A stretch of 64,000 nucleotides of DNA from Runella salmonicolor (GCF_024158025.1 NZ_JAMZEL010000006.1:302756-366755), one strand, 5' to 3'; positions 45,001 through 55,032 are shown, counted from the stretch's first letter. Translations and numbers: made by a program. The notes: a model not told the origin generated them from the letters alone.

Positions 45001-46595
45001 AACCCCTCGGCGTGGTAGACGTATTTGGGTTTTGAGAAATCAAATGCTCCGTCTACATCCGCAATAAGGTTGGAGTCTTTGACGATGACCGAGCCCTTGA
45101 AAAACTTATTTTGAAGCGTTCCGTTGAGAAACACATTGCGGTAGTCATAATTATTGTAGCGGAAGCGTGGCAAGCGTCCGTTGAGGTTGAGAGAGGCGGT
45201 TTTGAGCGAGAAGCCTTTGCCGCTGATTTTGCCGTTGAGGTCTATCTCCGAAAAATCGTCGTCGTCAACTAGCTTGCCTAGGTCAAAATTATGCGTGTTG
45301 ATGTCGGCCGTGTAGGTCGGGATTTTGGCGGCTAGGTTCATTTCCAGTTCTTTCACCGTCACTTGTCCTAAGGCCGTTTTAAAATCGCCGTTGAGCTTAA
45401 ACTTGTCGTAGGTACCGTTGTATTTTCCCGAAAAATCAACTACCCCAAATTTCTGAACCAAGTCATTGAACGATTTTTCGGGGTAATATTGGCGTAAATC
45501 GGCGGCGTCAACGCGGGTATTTTTGAGGTCAAAGGCCATCACCGATGTTTCAAACTCTGTCACGCCCTTAAAGCCAATGTCGCCGCGCAACACGCTATTT
45601 TTTCCAAACCGTAAGTTTGTTTCGGACAAACGGAAATTGTTGACCGTGCCCACAAAATTGCCGTTGGCGTGCCAAGTTTCGTCGAGGGTAAAAAGATAAT
45701 CGGCAAACCAGCCCAAATCTTCGGAGCGCACGCGGGTACTGTCTAAGTGTGCCCGCATCAGGATTTTTTCGTTAAAATCGCCAAAAGCGGCGGGCGAATC
45801 GTAGTTGAAAGAAATATAGTTGCCAATCACCGAATTGCCGATGCGTGCGTACAATTGGGCCAATTCCAACTTGGTACGACAATACAACACTTTGCTGTCC
45901 AGCTCTTTGATGGTGAGGTTGGTGCGTTTATCGAAGGTGCGTAAGTTCTGAACTTTCAAGGCGATGGTGTCCCCCAAAACTAGAAAATTCTTGGCTTCTC
46001 CGTTGATACTTTTGAGGGTAAAGTGGTTATAGTCAAAGGTTTTGCCCTGCATTGGTTTTTCGCGCGGGTCGTCCCACCGAAAAGAGCCGTCGATGAGGTG
46101 AACCTGTTTGATGACAAAAGGTACGTTTTGATCTTTTACGCCAGGGGCATTGGGGTTGGCTGTTAGCTCTTCAATACGGGCAATGAATGCATCAAGGTTT
46201 AATTCTCCCGTTTTAGGGTTCTTTACGAGCCATACCGAAGGTTTGTAAAGTGTGGCTTCGTCGAGGGTGGTGCCAAAAGTCTTCTTACCTTTGCTGAAAA
46301 TAAGGGACCAAAAATCGTGATTAATATCAATGCGGGCTACATCAATCATCGGGCGACCGTTACGGTCCAAGATGGTGACATCTTCCAACGAAACGGCATC
46401 AAACCACTGGACGTTTACGCGGCCTACGGACGTGGGGTGTTGGAGCTCTTTGGAAAGCCATTTGGCTACGCGGTTGACCACCTCGGTTTGTATCGCTGGA
46501 AACTGGATGCCCAATATCACTACTTCTGTCAGCAGCATAACCGCGACAAGCAGGATAAAAATGGCATTGCCTATGTACCAGAGGAAACGTTTCAT
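42003..46595 (-). CDS. tamB: TamB-like translocation and assembly module protein
   Basis: The 1,530-residue protein has an N-terminal membrane anchor (about 7-30), a long middle of repeated beta strands (AsmA/TamB-type, LNGKISGKGFSLKTASLNL-like units) and the C-terminal TamB domain (DUF490) from about residue 1,130, with SYGLKFKEYPSTLSYQI and QLISDQNNILLQSASGLTNSL near the end. TamB proteins span the periplasm and move phospholipids or help outer-membrane proteins. Its divergent neighbour tsaD is the usual one in Bacteroidota. The C-terminus carries a proline/threonine-rich tail (PTPPPTPTPKT). Confidence 0.9.
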   Translation of the reverse strand: MKRFLWYIGNAIFILLVAVMLLTEVVILGIQFPAIQTEVVNRVAKWLSKELQHPTSVGRVNVQWFDAVSLEDVTILDRNGRPMIDVARIDINHDFWSLIFSKGKKTFGTTLDEATLYKPSVWLVKNPKTGELNLDAFIARIEELTANPNAPGVKDQNVPFVIKQVHLIDGSFRWDDPREKPMQGKTFDYNHFTLKSINGEAKNFLVLGDTIALKVQNLRTFDKRTNLTIKELDSKVLYCRTKLELAQLYARIGNSVIGNYISFNYDSPAAFGDFNEKILMRAHLDSTRVRSEDLGWFADYLFTLDETWHANGNFVGTVNNFRLSETNLRFGKNSVLRGDIGFKGVTEFETSVMAFDLKNTRVDAADLRQYYPEKSFNDLVQKFGVVDFSGKYNGTYDKFKLNGDFKTALGQVTVKELEMNLAAKIPTYTADINTHNFDLGKLVDDDDFSEIDLNGKISGKGFSLKTASLNLNGRLPRFRYNNYDYRNVFLNGTLQNKFFKGSVIVKDSNLIADVDGAFDFSKPKYVYHAEGFIQRADLRALKFMNDSLMIHTELNVDLEGNTMDEIVGRAKFLNSYATFKKRNIVVDTLLVDSRLTDGLRRLFISSEFFNFQAQGVFQPTKAVADLAQLFDEYQMYFFGDEGARLQYYEDKKRKQPFWQRYSIDYRIRAKKMDQLLAFLYPDGYVSNGSTAEGVFTVDNTSIFSMTGQFDTLKIGNNSFYNSELDLNTSKFTNSPEVLASAIINSEKQQLVGIAPTEKLALEAAWETDHINFRSSLRQQNMSNRATLNGELRFVGDYLYLQFRKSKLRLLEEDWNVDPNNLITIMGPNVTLSNVNLKPNGKDQLLALNGEISTDSTKTLSFETRNFELTNLTPLINVNLAGTVNGTVTMRDLYRTLIFDTKADVQKLTYNNFLMGNLTGDGEWDPIDKHLHVDIHLDSKAKRELSITGTYTPNQANNELDLRANFSETNLQLLEPFARGLVSDLSGRAVGAVSITGPVTAPVLDGTVDVKQGRLTFDYLKAVFSFEDKVYFGESDIRVRNLRLTDPEGNTATLRGGVYHDSFNKFSLGFDADMRNFKILNTTIRDNELFYGSAYATGKMEIFGPINNFKISADLTSNRGTKIYIPLDGAAEVASEDFVQFVSSLPDTANKQTANKDKIVPAEESIIKMDFRLNMTPDAYCEIQFDRQTGDAIKAYGRGLINLKIDTRGDFNMSGAYEIQNGDYLFTLQNVINKKFQIQKGSRISWTGDPYGATLDVKANYTSSALLSPLFQTSGTSTTNELNTRRYPVEVMISLNEKMLSPQISYGLKFKEYPSTLSYQITAVEERLKRDEQYLSQQVSSMLLFGQLISDQNNILLQSASGLTNSLSEMVTSQLSKWGSSINENLELGVSGLNLNFNEANPNAINNLQLRFSYRFLNDRFRITRDGRLSYGQNQYDATSLLLDWTLEYWLTDDGSQRLRMYNRNIQNQITASGPNAISYGASYLFTRSFNNFRFFGPKASRPEPTPPPTPTPKTNSGRLTTYRNLEELKN

Positions 46596-46690
46596 GGCCG
46601 CGCTGCGGATAGTCAGTTAAAAGCTTTTTTATGAATAACCCATTCACACTTAACCCTTAACGGATAACAATTAACAAATATTCAAGCGAA

Positions 46691-47692
46691 ATGACAACTA
46701 TATTAGCCATAGAATCTTCGTGTGATGAAACCTCGGCGGCCGTAATTTCTAACGGACAACTACGCTCCAACATTGTAGCCACGCAGGTGATTCATCAAAA
46801 ATACGGCGGAGTCGTGCCCGAACTCGCCTCCCGCGCGCACCAGCAGCACATCCTGCCAGTGGTCGAAAAAGCACTTGAAGATGCAAAAGTAAGCAAAAAA
46901 GACCTTAATGCCATCGCCTTTACGCGCGGCCCAGGGCTTTTGGGGGCATTATTGGTCGGTGCTTCCTTTGCCAAAGCTCTGGCTTTGGGGCTAAAAGTGC
47001 CCTTGATTGAAGTACACCACATGCAGGCGCATGTGCTGGCGCATTTCATTGAAGCGCCTTGTCCTGCCTTTCCGTTTTTGTGTTTGACCGTGAGCGGAGG
47101 ACACACCCAAATTGTGTTAGTACGTGACGCACTCGACATGGAAATCATCGGCGAAACGCAAGACGATGCCGTGGGGGAGGCTTTTGATAAAACCGCAAAG
47201 CTGCTCAATCTTCCATATCCGGGCGGGCCATTGGTGGATAAATACGCCCAACAGGGGAACCCGCTCGCGTTTCCGTTTCCTCTCTCTGAAATGCCCGGGC
47301 TCAATTTTTCCTTCAGCGGAATCAAGACCTCCATTTTGTATTTCTTGCAACATAAAATGAAAAACAATCCGCAATTTGTGGAAGAAAACATGGCCGATAT
47401 TTGTGCGAGTGTGCAGCATACCTTAATCAAAATGCTGTTGCAAAAACTGCGCAAAGCCGCTAAACAAACGGGGATTTCGGAAATTGCCATTGCGGGCGGA
47501 GTTTCGGCCAATTCTGGCCTGCGGAAGGCGTTGCTCGAAACAGGGGAGAAAGAGCATTGGAAGGTATACATCCCGCGTTTTGAGTACTGCACCGACAATG
47601 CTGCCATGATTGCCATGGCGGCCCACTTTAAATATTTAAAAGGAGAATTTTCTGAACAAACCATTAGTCCGATGCCAAGAATGGCATTTTAG
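46691..47692 (+). CDS. tsaD: tRNA N6-adenosine threonylcarbamoyltransferase TsaD
   Basis: TsaD moves the threonylcarbamoyl group to A37 of ANN-decoding tRNAs. The 333-residue protein has the ASKHA-fold start ILAIESSCDETSAAV, VPELASRAHQQHILPVV, the metal-binding HHMQAHVLAHF motif near residue 110, SGGHTQIVLV near residue 135, and the C-terminal IAIAGGVSANSGLR and CTDNAAMIA. Length and motifs are standard. It is divergent from tamB with 95 bases between the two starts, and it is followed by a strong terminator. Confidence 0.97.
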   Translation: MTTILAIESSCDETSAAVISNGQLRSNIVATQVIHQKYGGVVPELASRAHQQHILPVVEKALEDAKVSKKDLNAIAFTRGPGLLGALLVGASFAKALALGLKVPLIEVHHMQAHVLAHFIEAPCPAFPFLCLTVSGGHTQIVLVRDALDMEIIGETQDDAVGEAFDKTAKLLNLPYPGGPLVDKYAQQGNPLAFPFPLSEMPGLNFSFSGIKTSILYFLQHKMKNNPQFVEENMADICASVQHTLIKMLLQKLRKAAKQTGISEIAIAGGVSANSGLRKALLETGEKEHWKVYIPRFEYCTDNAAMIAMAAHFKYLKGEFSEQTISPMPRMAF

Positions 47693-47818
47693 TCCATTTT
47701 TAGCAATTTTTTTTCGGGGAGAGAAATCAATTTTAATGGGCCTTGGGCAAGAAAGCGAATGGTACAGCGTTACTACGGCAAGACTTGAGTTTACTTCTTG
47801 TCTATGTACAATTAGTTG

Positions 47819-47855
47819 AAAACCCCGCAGTTTATAATCACTGCGGGGTTTTTTG
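47819..47855. terminator. Rho-independent terminator after tsaD
   Basis: AACCCCGCAG (47821-47830) and CTGCGGGGTT (47841-47850) form a perfect ten-base stem followed by TTTT. An A-run before the stem makes it usable on the other strand as well. Confidence 0.88.
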
Positions 47856-48409
47856 TGCAAAATACTTTATGTAAGTAGAGGGATAAAATAAGGGCATAGA
47901 AAAAGATTGACGTTTGGGTATATTATACCTTTTACACTGCCATTTTTGGCCGTGGCACACTAGGTTTGCTTTTTGATGGCTTGACGATTTAATATCCAAA
48001 TAAGTCAACGTATATAGTATAGAGTTAGGTTGTTGTTGTTTTCAAAAAAAACTATTTCAGTGTGGTATACATTGAGTACAAACAAAAAGCTTAAGAGGGG
48101 GGAAGACGTAAGAAGCATGGTATAGTGACTATTTGCCAGTTTGGGTAAATATTTTAAATACAATGTTTTAAAGCAATGGCTTGACAGTATTGTGGATAGG
48201 TAGTTACGATAGAATAATAGAATGTTTGAAGTGTAATTTTAGGGTAAGCTTTTGATGGTCAGGATATTTTCCTGACATAACTTCAAACTTAAATTTTGAT
48301 AACTTGATAAATTATTGCGTTTAATGTACTAATTTTAGTTCATTAGTTATGTCCTATTATAGGCGCGTTCGGGTTAAAGAAAGATTATACGTATAATACT
48401 CAACTTGTT
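47856..48409. other. Intergenic region without visible gene
   Basis: The 554 bases between the tsaD terminator and the next small gene are AT-rich and broken by stops in all frames. I see no tRNA, no strong hairpin and no clear riboswitch. The last 100 bases probably carry the promoter of the 85-residue gene. Confidence 0.5.
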
Positions 48410-48667
48410 ATGAAAAATGAATTTGTTTGTTTGCCAATTACCGATTTATTAAAATACGGGAGTCATGCTGTAAATCGTGGTAATTTGTCTGGAAAAGACG
48501 TTTGGGTGTTGAAAGATAATCAACAAAACCCCGTTGCGCATCAATACATTGAAGAAGGAAAACTTCCTTTTCAGGATGTATATTGTGTACTGGAAAAAGA
48601 TGCCTTAACGAGCCATAAAAGTCATAAATTATTGATAAAAGCTTTTCTGGCAGGCTGCTTGTTTTAG
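48410..48667 (+). CDS. Hypothetical protein (85 aa)
   Basis: The product is soluble, with no motif I can name. The ATG at 48410 follows a plausible AT-rich leader. It lies alone, with gaps of 717 and 403 bases on either side. The following gap (48668-49070) shows no further gene and probably contains the promoter of the hybrid kinase. Codon use looks like that of core genes, so a real small gene is likely. Confidence 0.5.
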   Translation: MKNEFVCLPITDLLKYGSHAVNRGNLSGKDVWVLKDNQQNPVAHQYIEEGKLPFQDVYCVLEKDALTSHKSHKLLIKAFLAGCLF

Positions 48668-49070
48668 ACTAATAAGGTAAAACCTAAGCGGGAACCTAAA
48701 AGACCTCATCCATAAACTACATCTTTTTACCTACTCAGGTGAATCATTCTTTGGGTATTGGTGGTATGGTCGTTACCGAGTTGATGATAGCTAATGTAGG
48801 GTTCAAGATTGTTTGTTAAACAAAAGTGGGTCAGTAACCCGACATAAATTTTTCAGGAAACTTATTAGAAATATATCTTCTTGTCATTACTTTTGTCTAG
48901 CCACCCAATATCATGAATTGTAATCAGTATATTTGAAAATGCGGCTTCCCATCATTTTTAGATTGGCTCTTTTTTAATTCAAATTGTTTTTTGGAATAAT
49001 GTCAATCAGTCTGGTTGTGCCCCCAACTCTTGATGACGAAATCTAACTTGCGAGAACTCAAAAACCATAA

Positions 49071-52000
49071 ATGGAGAACTTACCAGTACCCTTAAACGAG
49101 AGTGAACGATTAAAAGCACTTAAGAATTATCGAATCTTAGATACACTACCCGAAGCTGAATTTGACCGGCTCACCGAGTTGGCCTCTATGATATGCGGTA
49201 CTTCGATATCGCTTGTTTCGTTAATTGACGAAGACCGACAGTGGTTTAAGGCTAGGACTGGCCTTGGCGTAACCGAAACGGATAGAAGTCTAGCTTTTTG
49301 TCAGTATGCTATTATGGGTACTGAGATTTTTGAAGTCGAGGATGCAACACTCGATGAGCGTTTTAAAGATAATTCGCTGGTAACCTCCGATCCCAACATT
49401 CGTTTTTATGCTGGATATCCACTGACAGACCCCAATGGTTATGCTTTGGGGTCGCTTTGTGTAATTGATGATCACCCTGGGAAACTTACAGAGAAACAAC
49501 AACGTTCTCTGCAATTGTTGGCTGAGGTTGCGATTTCATTGATTGTGGAGCGACGAAACAGGGAAGAACAGGCGCATTTTGAAAAACTTTTTAACTCTTC
49601 CAACGACCTGATTTGCGTAGCGGGCACAAATGGCTATTTCAAACGGGTTAATCCCGCTTTTCAACAAGTGCTTGGCTGGGAAGATCGCTACCTCTTAGAA
49701 ACTCCTTTTTTTGAATTTGTTCACCCAGACGATGTAGAAACCGCGCAAGCACAATTAGCTAAATTGGCGCAAGGAGAAATGACGGGGAGTTTTAGCTATA
49801 GATTCAGGACCAAAGAGGGGAACTACAAACACTTGGAATGGGCTGCTACGCCCGAACTTTCTACCGAAAGTATTTTTGCCATCGCGAGGGATGTTTCGGC
49901 GGAAAAAGAAAAGGAATTAAAACTCAAACTTAGTGAAGACCGATTCAGAGCATTTTTTGAGAATTCGCAAGGGTTGATGTGCACCCATGACCTAAAAGGT
50001 AATTTTATCTCGGTCAATGAAGCGGGGGCGGGTATTTTGGGCTACACTGTAGCCGAAATCCAAAGCATGAGCCTGTATGATATTGTGCCAAAAAATGCCC
50101 AAGAAGCCCTGACAAAATACCTCCAAACCATTGCCAAGGACGGAAAATCCAATGGATTGATGCATACGCTGGATAAAAACGGCTCGCTGAGAATATGGAT
50201 ATTTAATAACATCCGGGAGAAAGGCGCAGACGGTGAGTATTATGTGATTGGCAATGCGCTTGACATCACCAAAAGGCATCAATTGGAAGTAGATTTAAAA
50301 CAAACCAAAGAAATGCTCGAACAAACCAACCAAATAGCCCGAGTGGGTGGTTGGGAGCTTGATTTGGTCAAAAATAAAATATTCTGGTCGGATGTTACCA
50401 AAGAAATCCATGAAGTAAGCCCCGACTTTGAGCCTGATGTAACCACGGCAATCAATTTTTATAAGGAGGGGATTAATCGAACTAAAATCATCGAGGCATT
50501 TACGAAAGCAGTTGAAACGGGAACTTCCTACGACCTCGAATTGCAAATTATTACTGCAAAGGGCAACGAGCGTTGGGTCAGGACATTAGGGAATGCTGAT
50601 TTTGAAAATGGGAAATGCCGACGAATATTCGGAACGTTTCAGGACATTGATGTTCAGAAAAAAGCCCTTATTGAAACCAAACGTTCCCAAAAACTCCTCA
50701 ATGATGTACTCCAGTCGGCGTTGGAGGTGGGTATTATTGCAACGGATGCCAATGGAATGATTACGCTTTTCAACCGAGGGGCCGAACAGATGTTGGGGTA
50801 TAAAGCTGAAGAGTTGATTGGTAAAGTGACTCCGTCTGTACTGCATGATTTTGAAGAGGTTCAGCGCCGTTGCGACGAACTTAGCGTGGAGTATGGGCAG
50901 CCAGTTGGAATGTCGAGGGTATTTATCCATAAGGCAGAACTTGAAGGCTCCGAACAACGAGAGTGGACGTATATCAAAAAAGATGGTACACGAATCCAGG
51001 TTTCTTTGGTCGTTCATCCTATCCGCGACAATGAGGGAATCGTCATTGGTTTTCTGGGCGTCGCTATTGACATCACCGACCGTAAAAAAACCGAGCAAGC
51101 CCTATTTATCGAAAAAGCCCGGCTGCTTGCGTTTGTGGAGCACGCTCCAGCAGCGGTAGCCATGTTTGATAGAGATATTCGTTACATTGCCGTGAGCAAC
51201 CGTTGGATGGAAGAGTATCAACTAAACGGTCGGAATGTGCTGGGATTGAGTCACTACGAAGTTTTTTCAAATATATCGCAAGAGTGGAAAGACATCCACA
51301 GCCGCTGTCTTTTGGGAGCGGTAGAAAAGAATGATGAAGACCGATGGCGGCCCGAAGGATGGGACCACGACCAGTTTTTGCGTTGGGAGGTGCGGCCTTG
51401 GTATCAGTTTGATGGCTCGGTGGGCGGAATCATGATGTTTACCCAAGATATTACCGAGATATGCCTACAACGGGAAGAATTGAAAAAGGCCAAATGGCAA
51501 GCAGAGCAGGGAAGCGTGGCAAAGTCGGAATTTTTGGCCAATATGAGCCATGAAATCCGGACGCCGCTTAATGGAGTCATTGGTTTTACCGATTTATTAC
51601 TCAAAACAACACTCAACGAAACCCAGCAACAGTACCTTTCGATTGTCAATCAATCAGCCAACTCGTTGTTGTCGATTATCAATGATATTCTTGATTTCTC
51701 AAAAATAGAGGCTGGAAAGTTGGAGCTTGACATTGACAAATGTGACCTCTTCGAAATTGGTAGCCAAACGGCCGACATCATTACCTATCAGGCCCAAAGT
51801 AAAGGATTGGAGATGTTGCTGAACATTTCGTTAGACCTTCCCCGCTTTATTTGGGTTGACGAAGTACGACTAAAACAGGTACTGGTGAATCTGCTGAGCA
51901 ACGCCGTTAAATTTACCAAAGATGGAGAAGTTGAGCTAAAAATTGAACCCCTAACCGACGTAAACCAAGAGGAGGTAACGCTTCGGTTTGAAGTGCGCGA

Positions 52001-53447
52001 TACGGGCATCGGGATAAAGCCAGAAAAACAGGAGAAAATATTCGAGGCCTTTTCGCAGGAAGATGCCTCCACCACCAAAAAATACGGCGGTACTGGATTG
52101 GGATTAGCCATTTCCAATAAATTGTTGGGATTGATGGGCAGCCAACTTCAGTTGATAAGCACACCCGGCCAAGGTTGTACATTCTATTTTGATTTGACCC
52201 TAAAAACGGAGCCCGGTGAGTCTATCAACTGGGAAAATCTTGACTTGGTCAAAAATGTCCTCATTGTGGATGATAACGACAATAACCGGGTGATTTTGAG
52301 GCAAATGCTTTTGTTGAAACAAATCAATTCTGAAGAAGCCCAAAACGGTTTTGAGGCACTTCAGCTGCTGGCTCAAGGCAAGAGGTTTGATGTAATCATG
52401 ATGGATTATCACATGCCTTACATGGATGGGCTGGAAACAATACGAAAAATAAGAAATAGTTTCAATAAACTTCCTGAGGAGCAGCCCGTTATTCTTCTAC
52501 ATAGCTCTTCCGATGATGGTACCATCATCAAAGGCTGTGAAGAACTGATGGTGAATCAGCGTTTGGTGAAACCCATCAAGATGCAGGATATGTACGATAC
52601 CCTTTCGCGTTTACATCGAAAAACCGAAACGGTTCCCGTGGTGTTGGAGACTGCTCCCGCGGCCGAGCCTGCACACGAAAAGGAGGTCATTCGCGTCTTG
52701 ATTGCCGAAGATAATCCTGTCAATATGCTGCTGGCAAAGACCATCATTCGACGAGCCGCGCCCAATGCGGTGATTATTGAAGCCATAAATGGAAATGAAG
52801 CGTTGAATTTCTGTCGGACAGAATTGCCCGATATTGTATTTATGGATGTTCAGATGCCCGAAATGAACGGCTACGAAGCCACGCAGAAAATCAGAGAGTT
52901 GCAGCAAGAAGCCCACATTCCCATTATTGCGGTGACGGCAGGAAACCTGAAAGGCGAGAAAGAGAAGTGTCTGGAGGCAGGGATGGATGATTTTATAGCC
53001 AAACCCTTTGTTGAAGAAGCTATCATTGTTTTGTTTGAAAAGTGGACGGGCGGAGTCCGCAAAAAAGGCGAAAAGGTAGGTGGAGGTTCTGTTCAGGATG
53101 CCCGTATTCATTTTAATGTTGAAACCATAAAGTCATACGTGGGTGATGACAATGAAATATTGGAAGAGTTTTTGGGTTTGACAATCAGCGAATTAGAGAA
53201 ATCATGCAATGCGCTTCTTGAAGAAGCCGATAAGAAAGACCTTGTTGGACTCAAAAAAATTGGACATAAATTGTACGGAACTGCGGTAACGGCGGGTACG
53301 TTGGCATTGGCCGAGCTGGCTAGAGAAATAGAACTGCTGACTGAATTTAATCCTGAGGTGGTGGCGAGGTTGTTGCTCCAAACCCAAGACGAGGTTCTGG
53401 TGGTCAAACAACTGATCACTGACATTATGATTACGAATGAAGGGTGA
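49071..53447 (+). CDS. Soluble hybrid histidine kinase: GAF, multiple PAS, two receivers and HPt
   Basis: The 1,458-residue protein carries a whole phosphorelay. In order: GAF domain (about 20-160), about five PAS domains (about 170-805; for example the VHPDDVETAQ and GTFQDIDVQKKA segments), the HisKA domain with the phospho-accepting histidine at about 826 (SHEIRTPLNGVIGF), the ATPase domain (about 930-1045, DTGIGIKPE and GGTGLGLAI), receiver 1 (aspartate about 1,112 in MMDYHMP), receiver 2 (aspartate about 1,259 in FMDVQMP) and an HPt domain (histidine about 1,399 in GHKLYGTAV). There is no membrane segment, so it senses cytoplasmic signals such as redox, light or small ligands. No separate response regulator gene is adjacent. 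Confidence 0.93.
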   Translation: MENLPVPLNESERLKALKNYRILDTLPEAEFDRLTELASMICGTSISLVSLIDEDRQWFKARTGLGVTETDRSLAFCQYAIMGTEIFEVEDATLDERFKDNSLVTSDPNIRFYAGYPLTDPNGYALGSLCVIDDHPGKLTEKQQRSLQLLAEVAISLIVERRNREEQAHFEKLFNSSNDLICVAGTNGYFKRVNPAFQQVLGWEDRYLLETPFFEFVHPDDVETAQAQLAKLAQGEMTGSFSYRFRTKEGNYKHLEWAATPELSTESIFAIARDVSAEKEKELKLKLSEDRFRAFFENSQGLMCTHDLKGNFISVNEAGAGILGYTVAEIQSMSLYDIVPKNAQEALTKYLQTIAKDGKSNGLMHTLDKNGSLRIWIFNNIREKGADGEYYVIGNALDITKRHQLEVDLKQTKEMLEQTNQIARVGGWELDLVKNKIFWSDVTKEIHEVSPDFEPDVTTAINFYKEGINRTKIIEAFTKAVETGTSYDLELQIITAKGNERWVRTLGNADFENGKCRRIFGTFQDIDVQKKALIETKRSQKLLNDVLQSALEVGIIATDANGMITLFNRGAEQMLGYKAEELIGKVTPSVLHDFEEVQRRCDELSVEYGQPVGMSRVFIHKAELEGSEQREWTYIKKDGTRIQVSLVVHPIRDNEGIVIGFLGVAIDITDRKKTEQALFIEKARLLAFVEHAPAAVAMFDRDIRYIAVSNRWMEEYQLNGRNVLGLSHYEVFSNISQEWKDIHSRCLLGAVEKNDEDRWRPEGWDHDQFLRWEVRPWYQFDGSVGGIMMFTQDITEICLQREELKKAKWQAEQGSVAKSEFLANMSHEIRTPLNGVIGFTDLLLKTTLNETQQQYLSIVNQSANSLLSIINDILDFSKIEAGKLELDIDKCDLFEIGSQTADIITYQAQSKGLEMLLNISLDLPRFIWVDEVRLKQVLVNLLSNAVKFTKDGEVELKIEPLTDVNQEEVTLRFEVRDTGIGIKPEKQEKIFEAFSQEDASTTKKYGGTGLGLAISNKLLGLMGSQLQLISTPGQGCTFYFDLTLKTEPGESINWENLDLVKNVLIVDDNDNNRVILRQMLLLKQINSEEAQNGFEALQLLAQGKRFDVIMMDYHMPYMDGLETIRKIRNSFNKLPEEQPVILLHSSSDDGTIIKGCEELMVNQRLVKPIKMQDMYDTLSRLHRKTETVPVVLETAPAAEPAHEKEVIRVLIAEDNPVNMLLAKTIIRRAAPNAVIIEAINGNEALNFCRTELPDIVFMDVQMPEMNGYEATQKIRELQQEAHIPIIAVTAGNLKGEKEKCLEAGMDDFIAKPFVEEAIIVLFEKWTGGVRKKGEKVGGGSVQDARIHFNVETIKSYVGDDNEILEEFLGLTISELEKSCNALLEEADKKDLVGLKKIGHKLYGTAVTAGTLALAELAREIELLTEFNPEVVARLLLQTQDEVLVVKQLITDIMITNEG

Positions 53448-53466
53448 GGCATGGCCCCACCCTTCA
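53438..53466. terminator. Terminator between convergent genes
   Basis: TGAAGGGTG and CACCCTTCA form a stem with a short loop that overlaps the hybrid kinase stop codon. A weak T-run follows. It lies before the end of the convergent oxidoreductase gene. Confidence 0.5.
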
Positions 53467-53500
53467 TCTGTAACTCCAAAACTATGACTCTTTTGTCGGG

Positions 53501-54868
53501 TTAGACTTTGGCTGGGTCGGGGTGTTTGTACGGCTGGCGATAAGGCCGAATCAGGAGGCTGTTGGCTTCCCGGTCACCCACGATTTCGCGTTTCTTGGGG
53601 TCATACACCACGGGGCGCCCTACCTTCATGGAAATGTTGGCCAAAATACAGCTTGCGGTAGAAATATGCCCTTCTTCAATGTCGGCTACTGGTCGGCCGC
53701 CGTTTTCGATGGCCGCTATAAAGTCAAGCATGTGTAGGCGTGTAGCGGGGGCGGCGTTTAGTTCAATACGCTCTTCGGTATTGTCTTCTGGGTATTTTTC
53801 TTTTTCATATACCACATCTTTGTGGATTTTCTCGCCTTTTCCCTGCGGGATAAAATCGTACGCCATGGTGCTTGCCCAGAGGGTGCCTTTGTCACCATAA
53901 AGCGTAAACGACCACGGATAGGCTGGGTTGTTGGGCGTGCCCCAAGTACGGTGTTGCCACACACAGTTTAGCTCGGGATATTCAAAGACCGCCGATTGTG
54001 TATCTGAGATATTGGATTTGCCTTCTTTTTGTACATAAATACCTCCCTGTGAAGATATTCTGGTAGGCCATCCTAATTTTAGCATCCAACGAACGGTGTC
54101 AAACATGTGGACGCACATATCGCCCGTGATGCCGTTGCCGTATTCAGTGAAGGTACGCCACCAACGGATGTGTGGCAGGCCGTCGTAAGGCCGCATGGGG
54201 GCGGGGCCAGTCCATGATTCATAATCCAAAAACGCGGGTACGGGTTCGGTCGGCGGATTACCGTTGTTGCGCATGTGAAAATAGCAACACATTTCAACGT
54301 GCGATATTTTGCCCAGCAGGCCAGCATCAACGATGTTCTTTTTGGCGTCGATGAGGTGAGGGGTGCTTTTGCGTTGTGTTCCTACTTGTACTACTTTACC
54401 GTATTTGCGGGCCGCGGCCACCATGGCTTCTCCTTCCATTACGTCAACGCTGATGGGTTTTTGCACGTATACGTGCGCGCCTGCTTTTAGGGCGTCGATG
54501 GTTTGGAGGGCGTGCCAGTGGTCAGGAGTGCCGATGAGCACAATGTCCAACTGATTTTCGGCTAGCATTTTTTTATAATCGCCGTACAGCTTGGGTACTT
54601 TTCCTGATTTCTGACGTTGGCTCACGAGTTTTCCAGCGGCTTCTAGCATATTTTTATCCACGTCGCAGAGCGCAACGACATCGACGGAGGCAACCTGAAT
54701 GAGCCGAAACAAATCGCTTTTGCCGTACCAGCCCGTACCAATCAACGCTACGCGGTAGGTTTTTGCCAATTTTAGGTTCGTCACTCCTTTGGCATTGACT
54801 GCCGTAAGGGCCAAAGAAGCAGAGGTTCCGAGTAAGAAACGTCGACGGTTGATGTGAAAATTATCCAT
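53501..54868 (-). CDS. Tat-exported Gfo/Idh/MocA family oxidoreductase
   Basis: The 455-residue protein begins with a twin-arginine signal (INRRRFLLGTSASLALTAV), so it is exported folded. The NAD(P)-binding fold follows: YRVALIGTGWYGKSDL near residue 34, VVALCDVDKNM, DIVLIGTPDHWHALQTI and AGAHVYVQKPISVDVMEGEAM, where the lysine of EKP-type motifs is present as QKP. The C-terminal half has the WRTFTEYGNGITGDMCVHMFD segment of the family. Such enzymes act on sugars or inositols. The next gene on the same strand encodes an SMP-30-like lactonase, which suits a periplasmic sugar oxidation pathway. Confidence 0.9.
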   Translation of the reverse strand: MDNFHINRRRFLLGTSASLALTAVNAKGVTNLKLAKTYRVALIGTGWYGKSDLFRLIQVASVDVVALCDVDKNMLEAAGKLVSQRQKSGKVPKLYGDYKKMLAENQLDIVLIGTPDHWHALQTIDALKAGAHVYVQKPISVDVMEGEAMVAAARKYGKVVQVGTQRKSTPHLIDAKKNIVDAGLLGKISHVEMCCYFHMRNNGNPPTEPVPAFLDYESWTGPAPMRPYDGLPHIRWWRTFTEYGNGITGDMCVHMFDTVRWMLKLGWPTRISSQGGIYVQKEGKSNISDTQSAVFEYPELNCVWQHRTWGTPNNPAYPWSFTLYGDKGTLWASTMAYDFIPQGKGEKIHKDVVYEKEKYPEDNTEERIELNAAPATRLHMLDFIAAIENGGRPVADIEEGHISTASCILANISMKVGRPVVYDPKKREIVGDREANSLLIRPYRQPYKHPDPAKV

Positions 54869-54993
54869 TAGAAATTAAAGGTTTTCGTGCGACAGCCGTC
54901 GCGGTTTAGTAGTATTACTCTTCTAAAAGTGGCTTCCATGCGGCAAATACTTTTTTATCCGCCATGATTTTCACAGGTACTATTTTTTAGTGG

Positions 54994-55030
54994 TTTCGTC
55001 AGGTTTTTTGGGACGAAAAACCTGACGAAA
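54994..55030 (-). terminator. Terminator after the SMP-30-like gene
   Basis: TTTCGTCAGGTTTTT (54994-55008) and AAAAACCTGACGAAA (55016-55030) form a 15-base perfect stem with a seven-base loop just past the stop codon of the gene at 55033. TAAAAAATAG lies further along the minus strand. Confidence 0.75.
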
Positions 55031-55032
55031 AG

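Noticed and set aside
46795..47664. Open frame of 289 codons on the minus strand
   Set aside because: It is antisense to tsaD, which is a full-length conserved gene.
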